A stretch of 64,000 bases of DNA from Burkholderiales bacterium (GTDB lineage Bacteria > Pseudomonadota > Gammaproteobacteria > Burkholderiales > WYBJ01), in the NCBI GenBank assembly GCA_020848435.1, contig JADLAC010000009.1, forward strand, positions 1 to 64,000. Direction: 5' to 3'. The notes below the pieces were generated by a model. That model had not been told where the DNA came from and searched no databases. It saw only the letters and a program-made list of their open reading frames with translations. Positions within the stretch are counted from its first letter, which is position 1. Every line of letters starts with the position of its first letter. A program made the position numbers and the translations under genes. Below, piece after piece: positions 27,724-44,400 of the stretch.

Positions 27724-28503
27724 ATGAGCAGCGCAATCCATCCTACGGCGATCGTCCATTCGAATGCGCGTCTCGGCGCCGGAGTCTCCATTGGCGCCTA
27801 CAGCATCATCGATGCGCAGGTCGAGATCGGAGCGGGCACCTGCATCGGCCACCATTGCGTCGTCACCGGACGCACGGCCATAGGGTGCGACAACCGCATC
27901 TTCCATTTCGTGTCGCTGGGCGAAATGCCCCAGGACAAGAAGTATGGCGGCGAGCCGACTCGGCTCGAAATCGGCGATCGCAACACCATCCGCGAATTCT
28001 GCACCTTCAACCGCGGCACGCAACAGGATGCCGGCGTGACTCGCCTCGGTCACGACAATTGGATCATGGCCTACGTCCATCTCGCGCACGATTGCCAGGT
28101 GGGCAACCACACGGTGTTCGCCAACAACGCTCAGCTCGCGGGCCATGTGCACGTCGGCGACTACGCCATTCTCGGCGGCTTCACGACGGTTCACCAGTTC
28201 TGCCGCATCGGCGCTCATTGCATCAGCGGCCTGAGCAGCGTGCTGGTGCACGACGTGCCGCCTTACATCACGGTCGCTGGCAATCCGGCAGCGGCGCACG
28301 GCATCAATGCGGAAGGATTGCGCCGCCGCGGTTTTTCGGCCGCGGCGATCGACGCCCTGCGACGCTCGTACAAGACCCTGTACCGCTCCGGGCTGACCCT
28401 GGAGCAGGCGAAGAACGCGCTAGCCGAGCAGGCACGCAGCCGTCCTGAAGTGAGCCTGCTGGTCGAATTCCTCGCCGAGTCGACCCGAGGCATCGTGCGC
28501 TGA
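27724..28503 (+). CDS. lpxA: UDP-N-acetylglucosamine O-acyltransferase LpxA
   Basis: A 259-residue beta-helix enzyme, first committed step of lipid A synthesis. It begins [20 protein letters not shown] with hexapeptide repeats and has the helical C-terminal domain (residues about 195-259). The conserved stretch around the catalytic histidine reads [21 protein letters not shown] in its parts [10 protein letters not shown] and [11 protein letters not shown]. lpxB starts one base after the stop. Confidence 0.97.
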   Translation: MSSAIHPTAIVHSNARLGAGVSIGAYSIIDAQVEIGAGTCIGHHCVVTGRTAIGCDNRIFHFVSLGEMPQDKKYGGEPTRLEIGDRNTIREFCTFNRGTQQDAGVTRLGHDNWIMAYVHLAHDCQVGNHTVFANNAQLAGHVHVGDYAILGGFTTVHQFCRIGAHCISGLSSVLVHDVPPYITVAGNPAAAHGINAEGLRRRGFSAAAIDALRRSYKTLYRSGLTLEQAKNALAEQARSRPEVSLLVEFLAESTRGIVR

Positions 28504-28504
28504 C

Positions 28505-29668
28505 ATGGCCTCCGGCACGCGAGCGCCTGCGGTAGCGATCGTCGCCGGCGAGCATTCCGGCGACCTGCTCGGCGCGCTGCTGGTAGGGGCGCTGTCGAAG
28601 CTGAGGCCCGATGTCCGCTTCGAAGGCGTCGGCGGGCCGCGCATGCACGCCGCCGGCGTCGAATGTCTCTACCCGGTGGAGCGGTTGGCGGTTCGAGGCT
28701 ACGTCGAAGTCCTGCGCCATTATTTCGACATCGTCGGCATACGGCGCAAGCTGCGCGCTCGTTGGTCGGCCGAGCCGCCGGCGCTATTCATCGGCGTCGA
28801 TGCGCCCGACTTCAACCTGGCGCTCGAACGCGATCTGCGCCGGCACGATGTCCCGACCGTGCATTTCGTCAGCCCATCGATCTGGGCGTGGCGGCCAGAA
28901 CGGATGCGGAAGATCCGAGCCGCGGTCTCGCACATGCTGGCCCTGTTCCCGTTCGAGACGCCGCTGTACGAGGCGGCCGGCGTGCCCGTCACCTTCGTCG
29001 GCCATCCGCTGGCCGACATGCTGCCCGCCGTCCCGGACCGGGAACTTGCCCGCGAGCAATTGCGCTTGCCGAGCGAACGCCCGGTCGTGGCGCTCCTGCC
29101 CGGATCGCGGGAATCGGAGCTGGTGCAGCTCGCCGATCTCTACGTCGCCACGGCCCGCCTGATGGCGCAGCGCCGGCCCGAGGTGATGTTCCTCGTGCCG
29201 CTGGTGAATCGACTGACGCGGGAGTTGTTCGAGGCCGCCCTTGCCCGCGACCGGGGCGAGCCGCTCAACCTCCAGCTCCTATTCGGTCATGCGCATAACG
29301 CGATGATGGCGGCCAACGTCGCGCTGGTCGCCTCCGGCACGGCCACGTTGGAGGCGGCACTGCTCGGTTGTCCCATGGTGATCACCTATCGCATGCCGAG
29401 TCTGACCTACCGCATCATGTGGCCCAAGCGCCGCCTGCCGTATGTCGGCTTGCCGAACGTTCTCGCCGGCGAGTTCATCGTGCCCGAGCTGCTGCAGGCC
29501 GATGCCACGCCCGACAACCTGGCGCAAGCGTTGCTCAACCTGCTCGGCGACAGCCTTGTACAGCGCCGGCTGCGAGCTCGCTTCGCGGCCATGCGTACGA
29601 GCTTGCGGCGCGATGCGGCGATGAATGCTGCGCGCGTTCTGGCGCCCATGCTGCCGGCTGCGCCATGA
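28505..29668 (+). CDS. lpxB: Lipid-A-disaccharide synthase LpxB
   Basis: A 387-residue family GT19 glycosyltransferase that joins UDP-2,3-diacylglucosamine and lipid X. Motifs: [13 protein letters not shown] at the N-terminus, [32 protein letters not shown] and [20 protein letters not shown]. The stop overlaps the rnhB start by 4 bases. Confidence 0.97.
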   Translation: MASGTRAPAVAIVAGEHSGDLLGALLVGALSKLRPDVRFEGVGGPRMHAAGVECLYPVERLAVRGYVEVLRHYFDIVGIRRKLRARWSAEPPALFIGVDAPDFNLALERDLRRHDVPTVHFVSPSIWAWRPERMRKIRAAVSHMLALFPFETPLYEAAGVPVTFVGHPLADMLPAVPDRELAREQLRLPSERPVVALLPGSRESELVQLADLYVATARLMAQRRPEVMFLVPLVNRLTRELFEAALARDRGEPLNLQLLFGHAHNAMMAANVALVASGTATLEAALLGCPMVITYRMPSLTYRIMWPKRRLPYVGLPNVLAGEFIVPELLQADATPDNLAQALLNLLGDSLVQRRLRARFAAMRTSLRRDAAMNAARVLAPMLPAAP

Positions 29669-30249
29669 GCACGCGAGCAGCGATCGTTTGCGGCGTCGAT
29701 GAAGCAGGGCGCGGCCCGCTGGCGGGGCCGGTGTACGCTGCCGCCGTCATATTGAAGCGAGGCGTGCGGCTGGATGGCTTGGCGGACTCGAAGACCTTGA
29801 CCGCGGCTACGCGCGAGGCACTGCGGATCGAGATCGAATCGAAGGCGCTCGCCTGGGCGGTCGCGAGTGCTTCGGTGATGGAGATAGATACCGTCAATAT
29901 CCTGCAAGCGACCCTGCTTGCCATGCGCCGGGCGGTCGAACGGCTTGCCCACCCGCCCGGGCACGTGCTGATCGACGGTCTTCATTGCCCGCAGCTCGGT
30001 ATGCCGGCGCGCGCCATCGTGCGCGGCGACGCCACGGTCGCGGAGATTTCGGCGGCATCGATCCTCGCCAAGACGGCGCGCGACCGCCACATGCTCGATC
30101 TCGATGCCCTGTACCCGCACTATGGTTTTGCACACAACAAGGGCTACGCCACGCCGGATCACATCGACGCGTTGCGCCGCCATGGCGCCACGCCTGAGCA
30201 CCGGCACAGCTTCGCGCCGGTACGCGAGGTCGTATACTCTTTGTTCTGA
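29665..30249 (+). CDS. rnhB: Ribonuclease HII
   Basis: A 194-residue enzyme that cuts RNA in RNA-DNA hybrids and at single ribonucleotides in DNA. The acidic active site is visible in [14 protein letters not shown] (Asp, Glu), VLIDGLHCP (Asp) and [12 protein letters not shown] (Asp). The start at 29665 (ATGA overlap with lpxB) matches family length; the frame continues open upstream without meaning. Confidence 0.96.
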   Translation: MSTRAAIVCGVDEAGRGPLAGPVYAAAVILKRGVRLDGLADSKTLTAATREALRIEIESKALAWAVASASVMEIDTVNILQATLLAMRRAVERLAHPPGHVLIDGLHCPQLGMPARAIVRGDATVAEISAASILAKTARDRHMLDLDALYPHYGFAHNKGYATPDHIDALRRHGATPEHRHSFAPVREVVYSLF

Positions 30250-30257
30250 GAGGACTC

Positions 30258-30713
30258 ATGCGCATCGCCCTTCTCGTTCACCTGCTCGGCGCGATCATCT
30301 GGATCGGCGGCATGTTCTTCGCCTACGTGGCGCTGCGTCCCGCCGCCGCGCGCCTACTCGAGCCGCCGCAGCGCTTGCCGCTATGGCGCGAGGCCTTGGG
30401 CCGTTTTTTCACCTGGGTTTGGGTGTCGATCGCGGCGCTGTTCACGACCGGCTTTCACATGCTCGCCGACGCTTACGGCGTCAAGGCCGTACCGCTTTAC
30501 GTCCTCGCCATGGCGGCCATCGCGAGCGCGATGACGTTGATCTTCGTCTACGTGTACTTCATTCCGTTCAAGGCCTTGTCGGCCGCGGTCGGGGGAAGCG
30601 ACTGGCGAGCCGGGGGCCGTGCCTTGAACACGATACGGCGGCTGGTGGCGACCAATCTATTGCTCGGCTTCGCGACCTTGGTCGTGGCCGTCATCGGCGG
30701 CTTGCTCGCCTGA
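30258..30713 (+). CDS. CopD-like four-helix integral membrane protein
   Basis: A 151-residue protein with four hydrophobic helices. It starts with LLVHLLGAIIWIGGMFFAYVALRP, typical of the CopD-family membrane domain (His and Trp in helix one), has TGFHML in helix two, and ends with a hydrophobic helix. GAGAGGA provides the ribosome binding site. The function of these small CopD-like proteins is not known; copper transport or a heme/quinone-linked membrane role have been proposed for the family. The last 57 bases overlap the convergent SenB-like gene. Confidence 0.75.
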   Translation: MRIALLVHLLGAIIWIGGMFFAYVALRPAAARLLEPPQRLPLWREALGRFFTWVWVSIAALFTTGFHMLADAYGVKAVPLYVLAMAAIASAMTLIFVYVYFIPFKALSAAVGGSDWRAGGRALNTIRRLVATNLLLGFATLVVAVIGGLLA

Positions 30714-31661
30714 TGCCAGCTCGCGCAGCAAGGCTGCGAGCGCAGCGCGTTCGCGCTCGCACGCGACCAGCGGCTTGCGCGCGCGGCATTGCGCCTCCAG
30801 CAGCATGCGGTAATCGGCATCGGCTTCGAAACGTCCGAGCACGCGTGCCAGCGCCCGCTCATCGCCGAGAGGGTAGTAGCCCGCGTAGTCGCTGCCCAGC
30901 ATGCCGATGTTGCCGCCGATGTCGCTCGCCAGGACCGGCAGCTCCGCCGCAAGGGCTTCCGAGACGATGTTTGCTCCGCCTTCCATGCGCGAGCTGACGA
31001 CCAGCGCGCGCGCGCGCGCGAGCAACGCACGCACGCGTGCATGCGGCCGCTCGCCCAACCAGCGGTATCGAGCCTGAGTTTGCATGAGGTGCCGCGCCTC
31101 GTGCTCGTATTGCGCTTCGAGCGCACGGCCGAGGTGGAGGATGCGAATCCTCGATGCGGCCGGTAGATGAAATGCCGCAAGCGCGCAGCGGAAGGGATCC
31201 TTCTCGTCACGCAGATGTCCCACGACCACGATGTCGAACCAGCGCTGCGTCGAGGGTTTGCGGGCGAGCGGGCGGGCGGACTGGTAGATGACGCGGGTCT
31301 TGGCTCTCAGAGACGCGGTCAATTCCGCCGGCCCCATGTCCTGCAATACAATCATGCGATCGGCCAGCGCCATCGAGCGACGCGCGCTCTCGTCGACCCG
31401 GATGTCGCGGTAGAGGTCCGTGCCGGTCAGTGCGAGCACGAGCGGGCGGCCGGGCGCCACGGTCTTGAAACGCAGGATGGAGTCGTGACTGCGCCGGGCG
31501 TGCAGGGCGATGAGCACATCGGCGCGCGTGCCGTCCCAGCGCGTATCGACATGAACCTCGTGGCGCAACGAGCGCAGCAGCGCCGCCCAGCGTACCGCGG
31601 TATTGCGGTTGCCGTTGCGAGCGTCTCGGCCGGCCGGCGTTACAATGAAAATATGGCTCAT
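30657..31661 (-). CDS. SenB-like glycosyltransferase (selenosugar synthase family)
   Basis: A 334-residue GT-B fold glycosyltransferase. It matches the family once called TIGR04348 and now SenB: N-terminal FIVTPAG..GNRNTAVRWAALLR, ADVLIALHARRSHDSI, LALTGTDLYRDI, RVIYQSA and the donor site SSRMEGGANIVSEALA. In selenoneine biosynthesis SenB makes selenoglucose-type sugars from UDP-sugar and selenophosphate. No SenA (EgtB-like) or SenC/SelD gene is in the window, so the role here is open. The 3' end overlaps the convergent CopD-like gene by 57 bases, and a 17-base alternating GC run (31004-31020) lies in the coding region. Confidence 0.8.
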   Translation of the reverse strand: MSHIFIVTPAGRDARNGNRNTAVRWAALLRSLRHEVHVDTRWDGTRADVLIALHARRSHDSILRFKTVAPGRPLVLALTGTDLYRDIRVDESARRSMALADRMIVLQDMGPAELTASLRAKTRVIYQSARPLARKPSTQRWFDIVVVGHLRDEKDPFRCALAAFHLPAASRIRILHLGRALEAQYEHEARHLMQTQARYRWLGERPHARVRALLARARALVVSSRMEGGANIVSEALAAELPVLASDIGGNIGMLGSDYAGYYPLGDERALARVLGRFEADADYRMLLEAQCRARKPLVACERERAALAALLRELASGEQAADDGHDQGREAEQ

Positions 31662-31720
31662 GATCGAGGACGTCGTACCTGGTCAGGCGCCGGCGGCCAC
31701 GGCAGCGCTCGCCCCGCGCC

Positions 31721-32521
31721 ATGAAACGTATCGTCTCGCGCGCGAACCCGCAATTCAAGGCCATTCGCGAGCTCGTTAATTCGGTCAAGGAGCGGCGTGC
31801 GCAGCAACGCGCCGTGCTCGACGGCGCGCACCTGGTCGGAAGCTATATCGAGCGGCGCGGTGCGCCGCTGCTGATCGCACTCAGCGCAGGCGCGAGGGCC
31901 GATGGCGAAATCGAAGGGCTCATCGCACGGGCCGGGTACTGCGAGCTGCTCGAGTTGCCGCCCGCGCTGTTTGCGCAACTCGCGCCGGTCGAGACCCCCA
32001 GCGGGATCCTGGCGGTGATCGCGATCCCGCGGCTCGCGCCGCGTGTCGGCTGCGGACAATGCGTCGTCATGCTCGCCGGCGTCCAGGACCCGGGCAACGT
32101 CGGCACGATCATCCGCAGCGCGGCCGCTGCCGGGGCCGACGAGGTCCAGATCGACGCCGCGTGCGCGGACGCGTGGTCGCCGCGAACCTTGCGCGCGGCG
32201 ATGGGTGCGCATTTCGCGCTCGACGTTCGCACCGGCGTGGATCTGCAGGCGGCGGCCGAGCGCTTCCCAGGGAAAGTTATTGCAACCGTGGCACGCCAAG
32301 GCATATCGCCCCAGGCGCTCGACCTGCGGGGTCAGATCGCCCTGCTCTTCGGCAACGAGGGCAGCGGGCTGGAGGAAGGGCTTGTGCGCCGTGCAAATGA
32401 GCGCATCGCGATCCCGATGGCGCGCGGCATCGAGTCGCTCAATGTCGGCGCGGCCGCGGCGATCGTGTTGTTCGAACGGGTCCGTCAACTCTCTGTCGGG
32501 AACACGCGGCAAGTGCACTGA
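31721..32521 (+). CDS. TrmH/SpoU-family RNA 2'-O-methyltransferase
   Basis: A 266-residue SPOUT methyltransferase. An N-terminal L30e-like substrate-binding domain (about 1-100, VLDGAHLVGSYIE) precedes the knotted domain with the three SpoU motifs: QDPGNVGTIIRSA (Asn and Arg), LLFGNEGSGL, and ESLNVGAAAAIVLFE. It binds S-adenosylmethionine and methylates a ribose in rRNA or tRNA; the target site cannot be read from sequence. Confidence 0.92.
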   Translation: MKRIVSRANPQFKAIRELVNSVKERRAQQRAVLDGAHLVGSYIERRGAPLLIALSAGARADGEIEGLIARAGYCELLELPPALFAQLAPVETPSGILAVIAIPRLAPRVGCGQCVVMLAGVQDPGNVGTIIRSAAAAGADEVQIDAACADAWSPRTLRAAMGAHFALDVRTGVDLQAAAERFPGKVIATVARQGISPQALDLRGQIALLFGNEGSGLEEGLVRRANERIAIPMARGIESLNVGAAAAIVLFERVRQLSVGNTRQVH

Positions 32522-32584
32522 CCGAGGCGGTGTCTATCGCTATCCGCTTGCCGCCGACCGCATCGGCATGACGGACAGCAGGCG

Positions 32585-33424
32585 TCAATAGACGTGACGC
32601 ACGAGCCTCGTGTCGTGCAGGATGGTCGCCGCGATCTCCTCGATCGACTTGCGGCTCGTGTCGATGTACGGCACGCCTTCCTGGCGTAACAGCGCTTCGG
32701 CGGCGCGCACTTCGAACTGGCAGTTGGCGAGCGTGGAGTAACGGCTGCCCGGGCGGCGCTCGTTGCGCACGACCTGCAATCGTTCGGGCTGGATCGTCAG
32801 GCCATAGAGCTTGCGGCGCAGGTGGTGCAGCTGGGGCGGCAGCGCGTTGCGGCTGAAGTCCTCGGCGACCAGGGGATAGTTCGCGGTGCGGATACCGTAC
32901 TGGAGCGCCATGTACAGGCAAGTCGGGGTCTTGCCGGAGCGCGATACGCCGACCAGCACGATGTCGGCCTCGCCCAGGTCGCGGGTCGAAATGCCGTCAT
33001 CATGGCTGAGCGCGAAATTGACCGCCTCGATGCGGCGGTGGTAGTCGCCCAGGTTGTCGGCGCTGTGCGAGCGGCCGACCACGCGCGCCGAACGTACGCC
33101 GAGCTCCTGCTCCAGGATCGCGATGAAGAACTGGAAGCAATCGATCACCAGCGCATTGGCACCTACCAGCGCCTGCTCGATGTCTGCGTTGACCAAGGTG
33201 CAGAAGACCAGCGGGCGGCTGCCGTCCTCGGCCGCCGCCAGATCGATCTCGCCCGCGAGCGCCTTGGCCTTGTCGATGGAGTCGATGAACGGCTTGGTGA
33301 CTTCGTTGAACTGGACGCCTTCGAACTGCGTCAGCAGACTGTGACCCAGCATCTCGCAGGTGATACCGGTACGGTCGGAAACGAAGAACGCGGTGCGCCT
33401 GGTGACTCCGTTGCCCGGTTGCAT
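32585..33424 (-). CDS. ppsR: PEP synthase regulatory kinase/pyrophosphorylase
   Basis: A 279-residue DUF299 protein. It controls PEP synthase by ADP-dependent phosphorylation and phosphate-dependent dephosphorylation of a threonine next to the catalytic histidine. The P-loop-like motif GVSRSGKTPTCLY and the N-terminal FFVSDRTGITCEMLG are visible. It is divergent from its expected target ppsA, 73 bases away, the usual arrangement. Confidence 0.96.
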   Translation of the reverse strand: MQPGNGVTRRTAFFVSDRTGITCEMLGHSLLTQFEGVQFNEVTKPFIDSIDKAKALAGEIDLAAAEDGSRPLVFCTLVNADIEQALVGANALVIDCFQFFIAILEQELGVRSARVVGRSHSADNLGDYHRRIEAVNFALSHDDGISTRDLGEADIVLVGVSRSGKTPTCLYMALQYGIRTANYPLVAEDFSRNALPPQLHHLRRKLYGLTIQPERLQVVRNERRPGSRYSTLANCQFEVRAAEALLRQEGVPYIDTSRKSIEEIAATILHDTRLVRHVY

Positions 33425-33497
33425 AAACGCTCACGTCGGCGGATCGAACGGGTAAAATATCCATTTTTCCCGTCGCTTACAACCTGCTCGGAGGCCC
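33425..33497. promoter_or_regulatory. Divergent ppsR/ppsA promoter region with palindrome
   Basis: An AT-rich core GGGTAAAATATCC..TTTTTCCC (33451-33470) forms an imperfect palindrome and holds a -10-like TAAAAT (33453-33458) for ppsA and a -10-like TATTTT on the other strand for ppsR. -35 elements are weak. Such overlap could allow one regulator to control both genes. Confidence 0.45.
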
Positions 33498-37635
<4,138 letters not shown>

Positions 37636-37665
37636 GGCGCGAGCCGCCGGCGCGGTAATCGACCG

Positions 37666-39829
<2,164 letters not shown>

Positions 39830-39841
39830 GCTCCAGTTTCG

Positions 39842-40156
39842 ATGGCGGCGCGGCTCGTTGCCTTGCTGCTGATCGGGCTGATCGCGGCCCTGCAGTATGG
39901 GCTATGGTTGGGCAAAGGGAGCTGGCTGCGGGTGTGGGATATCGACCGCCAGATCGCCGAGCAGCAGCGCACCAACGAGCGGCTGAGCGCTCGCAACGCC
40001 GCGCTCGATGCCGAGGTGCGCGATCTCAAGGAAGGGTTGGGCGCGATCGAAGAGCGCGCGCGCAATGAGCTGGGCATGATTCGGCATGACGAGATCTTCT
40101 TCCAGGTGCTACAGCACACGGCCAAGAGCAACCCGGGTGTCGGGCCACGGCCCTAG
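39842..40156 (+). CDS. ftsB: Cell division protein FtsB
   Basis: A 104-residue bitopic protein: a membrane helix at about 5-22, then a leucine-zipper-like coiled coil ([29 protein letters not shown]) and the conserved end [15 protein letters not shown]. It joins FtsL and FtsQ in the divisome. Position directly after eno is standard in proteobacteria. Confidence 0.94.
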   Translation: MAARLVALLLIGLIAALQYGLWLGKGSWLRVWDIDRQIAEQQRTNERLSARNAALDAEVRDLKEGLGAIEERARNELGMIRHDEIFFQVLQHTAKSNPGVGPRP

Positions 40157-40159
40157 CCG

Positions 40160-41062
40160 GTGACTGAGCGCCACATGCCCGCCACGCTCCTCGACGGCAA
40201 GCTGGTCGCGCAACGCGTCGTCTCCGGGCTACGTCCGCGCGTCGAAGCGCTGAAGGCTCGCGGCATTCAGCCGCGGCTCGCGGTGGTTCGGGTCGGAGAC
40301 GATCCGGCCTCCCAGATCTATATCCGGGCGAAGATTCGTGCCTGCGAGCAGGCCGGCGTGCTGGGCGGGGAGCTCGAGCTTGCCGCCAGTGCGCGCGAGG
40401 CCGATGTGCTCGCTCGGCTGGAGGAGCTCAACGCCGATAGCGCTGTGCACGGGGTGCTCGTCCAACTGCCAATGCCCAAGGGAATCGACCCGCACCGCGT
40501 CGCCGCCCACATCGATCCCGACAAGGATGTCGACGGGTTGCACGCCATCAATCTCGGTCGCCTGCTGCAAGGCGATGCGCGCTTTCGGCCGTGTACGCCG
40601 GCTGGCGTCTTGCGGCTGCTCGATGACTATTCAATCGGTCTGCGCGGCAGGCACGCGGTGGTCGTGGGCCGCAGCGAGATCGTCGGCAAGCCGATGGCGC
40701 TGCTCTTGCTCGAACGCGACGCCACCGTCACGGTGTGCCACTCCAAGACGGCGGACATCGCCGCTGTTACCCGGATGGCGGAGGTCGTGGTGGTTGCCGT
40801 CGGCCGGCCGGGCATGTTGAAGGGCGACATGATCAAGCCGGGCGCGGTGGTGGTGGACGTGGGCGTCAATCGCCTGGCCGATGGGCGCCTGGCCGGCGAT
40901 GCCGTATGGGACGACATGTGCACGCGCGCTGGCCATGTCACGCCGGTACCGGGGGGGGTCGGACCGATGACCGTCGCGATGCTGATCGAGAACACGGTTC
41001 AGGCGGCGGAATGCGCGGCGGCCGGCGCGAGCGAGTGTCCTGAGCTCGGGGTTCGTCGCTGA
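40160..41062 (+). CDS. folD: Methylenetetrahydrofolate dehydrogenase / cyclohydrolase
   Basis: A 300-residue bifunctional enzyme of one-carbon metabolism. The active-site Tyr and Lys lie in SQIYIRAKIRACEQ; further motifs are VQLPMPKGID, DKDVDGLH, PCTPAGVLRLL, VVGRSEIVGKPMALLL and PVPGGVGPMTVAML. The start is GTG 40160 or ATG 40175; neither has a strong ribosome binding site. It follows ftsB by 3 bases. Confidence 0.95.
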   Translation: MTERHMPATLLDGKLVAQRVVSGLRPRVEALKARGIQPRLAVVRVGDDPASQIYIRAKIRACEQAGVLGGELELAASAREADVLARLEELNADSAVHGVLVQLPMPKGIDPHRVAAHIDPDKDVDGLHAINLGRLLQGDARFRPCTPAGVLRLLDDYSIGLRGRHAVVVGRSEIVGKPMALLLLERDATVTVCHSKTADIAAVTRMAEVVVVAVGRPGMLKGDMIKPGAVVVDVGVNRLADGRLAGDAVWDDMCTRAGHVTPVPGGVGPMTVAMLIENTVQAAECAAAGASECPELGVRR

Positions 41063-41425
41063 TATGGCCAAGCCCTGCATGGCGGCTGCGGCTGCTGCGG
41101 CGAGCGTCGTGCCAAGGACACCAACGGCTCAGCACCATAGCGTATTGGCGAAGTCGAGCAGCATGGCCGGCGCAAGATAGCCGCGAAAGGCGAGGTAAAG
41201 CAGCCCCGCCAAGCCCGCCATCAAGATCACCCAGATGATTCTCTGCGCGATGCCCGTACGCACGGGTCGGAGCCTTCGATGATTGCGTACCGCAACCATA
41301 CCCGAGGCGGCGCGCGCTTGCCAGGCGCTTGTTCCCCGAAGCTGATCCGAGGGTCGATTCGCCCGCACGCACCGGGGCTGGTATAGTCGAAGGCTTTATT
41401 CAGCTCCTTCGCCCGCACGCACATC
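41063..41425. other. Intergenic region folD / flavoprotein
   Basis: 363 bases. The only candidate gene is the small minus-strand membrane ORF described separately (41129-41299). No clear promoter or terminator was found; the flavoprotein gene at 41426 has no strong ribosome binding site. Confidence 0.4.
41129..41299 (-). CDS. Possible small single-helix membrane protein
   Basis: A 56-residue ORF from the ATG at 41299 (the frame is open further, to 41368). A basic start (RNHRRLRPVRTG) is followed by a membrane helix (IIWVILMAGLAGLLYLAF) and a short tail ending FANTLWC. This is the pattern of a real small membrane protein rather than of an antisense shadow, and nothing lies opposite. No ribosome binding site is obvious. 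I do not know a function. It is divergent from the flavoprotein gene. Confidence 0.45.
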   Translation of the reverse strand: MVAVRNHRRLRPVRTGIAQRIIWVILMAGLAGLLYLAFRGYLAPAMLLDFANTLWC

Positions 41426-44400
41426 ATGCTTTCCTTGCCCCACGCCTTGAGCTTCGAAGACCTCCACGCCCCCGAAGGGCTCGCCCGGCTCGACGCGGCA
41501 TTTCTGGCGAGCCTCTGCGCCGCTTCTCCCGAGCTTCATTCGCGTTTGGCAGCCGCGCGTGCCGAGCCGGACACCCTTTCGCGCAAGGCGGAAGCAGCGT
41601 TGCTGATCGAGCTTTCTGCGTTCCTCGAAAGCTTCGTGGCCGAGCTCTTCGGCATTCAGCAAGCGCTGGCGGCGCTCAAGTCGGAGCACTTGCGCCTGGA
41701 TTGCCTGTACACGTGCAAGCGCCAGTTCGTGCAGCGCCGGGCAGCAACGCGCGTGAAGCTCCAGGATGTGAGCGCGTTGGACGGCGTTGCGCTCGAGGGC
41801 GAGCTGGCGGCGCGCTTCGCCGAGCCCTTCAGCGAATTGGCCTTTGCCCGCCATGTCACCGATTGGCAAGGCGCCGAAGCCGAGCATGTCGACGACTTGA
41901 AGCTCGCGTTGACCTACGCCGGATGGGCGCTTCATACCGAAGCGGGGCGCAGCCGCAACCGCGCGGGTGTGCTGTTCAAGATGCCGCGCAAGCTCGATCC
42001 GATCCGCCTGGTGCCCGCGGTCGAGGAGGTCCGCGACGGCTACAAGACGTTTCGACTGGAGCACGAGCACTTGAGGCGCCGGCGCGGCTTCGAGCTGACC
42101 GATGCGGGCACCGATCTCGTGGGAGCGCTCGACCAGGCCAACTATTGCATCTGGTGCCACGAGCAGGGCAAGGATTCCTGCTCGCAAGGCCTGCGCGAGA
42201 AGCCGGCAACCGATGGCACCCCGGGTGCGTTCAAGAAGACGCTATTCGGCGTGACGCTCGCGGGCTGTCCGCTGGAGGAACGCATCTCGGAGTTCCACAA
42301 GCTCAAGGTCGAGGGGCAGCCCGTCGCGGCGCTCGCCATGATCGTCATCGACAATCCGATGACCGCCGCCACCGGTCACCGCATCTGCAACGATTGCATG
42401 AAAGCGTGCATTTATCAGAAGCAGGACCCGGTCGATATCCCGCAAGCGGAGACGCGCACCCTGAAGGACGTGCTCGCGCTGCCGTGGGGCTTCGAGATCT
42501 ACAGCCTGCTCACGCGCTGGAACCCGCTCAATCTGCGTGCCCCGTATGCCAAGCCAGCGAGCGGGCGGCGCGCGCTGGTGGTGGGGATGGGGCCGGCCGG
42601 CTTCACCCTTGCGCATTACTTGCTCAACGAAGGCCATGTCGTGGTCGGTATCGACGGGCTGAAGATCGAACCGCTGGCGAGCGCGATCTCCGGGGTCGGG
42701 GAGAACGGCGAACGGGTGCCGTTTCGGCCTATCCGCGACATCGCCGAGGTCTACGAGAAGCTCGACGAGCGCGTCATGGCCGGGTTCGGCGGCGTGGCCG
42801 AATACGGCATCACCGTGCGCTGGGACAAGAACTTCCTCAAGATCGTGCGCCTGCTGCTCGAGCGACGCTCGCGCTTTTCGCTCCACGGCGGCGTGCGCTT
42901 CGGCGGCACGCTCGATGTCGCGAGCGCTTTCGAGCTGGGCTTCGACCATATCGCGCTTTGCGCCGGGGCCGGCAAGCCGACATTGCTCGATCTGCCCAAC
43001 GGCATGGCGCGTGGCGTGCGCACGGCATCGGACTTTCTCATGGCGTTGCAGCTCACCGGTGCCGCCAAGAACGCATCCATCGCCAACATGCAGTTGCGTC
43101 TGCCGGTGGTCGTGATCGGCGGCGGACTGACCGCCATCGACACCGCGACCGAAGCGCTCGCCTACTACCCGGTGCAGGTGGAGAAGTTTCTGGCGCGCTA
43201 CGAGGCATTGGCCGAAGAGCGCGGCGAAGCAGCCGTAAGGGCGCCGTGGAACGACGAAGAGCAGGCGATCGCCGATGAATTCATCGCCCATGCCCGTGCC
43301 ATTCGGGCCGAGCGTGCCCTGGCGCGCAAGGAATACCGGCCGGCGCGCATCATCGAGCTGTTGCACGCTTGGGGCGGGGCCACCATCGCCTATCGGCGCC
43401 GCTTGATCGACAGTCCGTCGTACACGCTCAACCACGAGGAAGTGGAAAAGGCGCTACAGGAAGGCGTGCGTTTTGCCGAAGGCTTGACGCCGCTCGCCAT
43501 CGAGCTGGACCGCTACGGTCATGCCGCCGCCGTGCGCACGGTGGTGCAGGCGCGCACCGAGGAAGGCCGCTGGGAAAAGGTGAGCGAGGCGATTCTGCCT
43601 GCCAAGGCGATCCTGGTCGCGGCCGGGACTCAGCCGAACACGGTGCTGGCGCGCGAAGATGCCAGCGGCATTCGGCTCGATGGCCGCTATTTCCAGGCTT
43701 GCGACGAATCCGGTGCGCCGGTCAGCCCCGAGCGCAACGCCGCCAAGCCGCGCGCGGTGCACGTGCTCATGCAGCGCCAGGCCGACGGCCGCTCGATGAG
43801 CTTCTTCGGCGACATGCACCCCTCGTATTTCGGCAACGTCGTGAAAGCGATGGCGAGCGCGCGCCAGGGCTTCAGCGCGGTCAGCCGCGGCATGCTGGCA
43901 CGGGCAGCAGCGAGCCGAGCGACCGACGAGAGCTTCCTCGGCGCCTTGAACGCCGCGTTGCGCCCGCGCGTGCACAAGGTCGTGCGCCTCACGCACAACA
44001 TCGTGGAAGTGATCGTGCACGCGCCGGCTGCCGCGCGCGCGTTCAAGCCAGGGCAGTTCTACCGCTTACAGAACTACGAAACCCTGGCCATGGAGGTCCA
44101 GGGCACGCGCCTCGCGATGGAAGGCTTGGCGCTGACCGGCGCCTGGGTCGACGCACGCAAAGGCCTGGTCTCCACCATCGTGCTGGAGATGGGCGGTTCG
44201 TCGGATCTGTGCGCATTGCTGCGCCCCGGCGAGCCGGTCGTGCTCATGGGCCCAACCGGCACGCCGACCGAAATCGTGGGCGGCGAGACGGTGCTCCTCG
44301 CCGGCGGCGGCCTGGGCAATGCCGTGCTCTTCTCCATCGGCCAGGCGCTGCGCCGCGCGGGCAGCCGGGTGCTGTATTTCGCCGGCTACCGCCAGCCGGG

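Noticed and set aside
41329..43278. 649-codon plus-strand frame overlapping the flavoprotein gene
   Set aside because: Shifted frame of the same gene; the cysteine and nucleotide motifs are all in the other frame.
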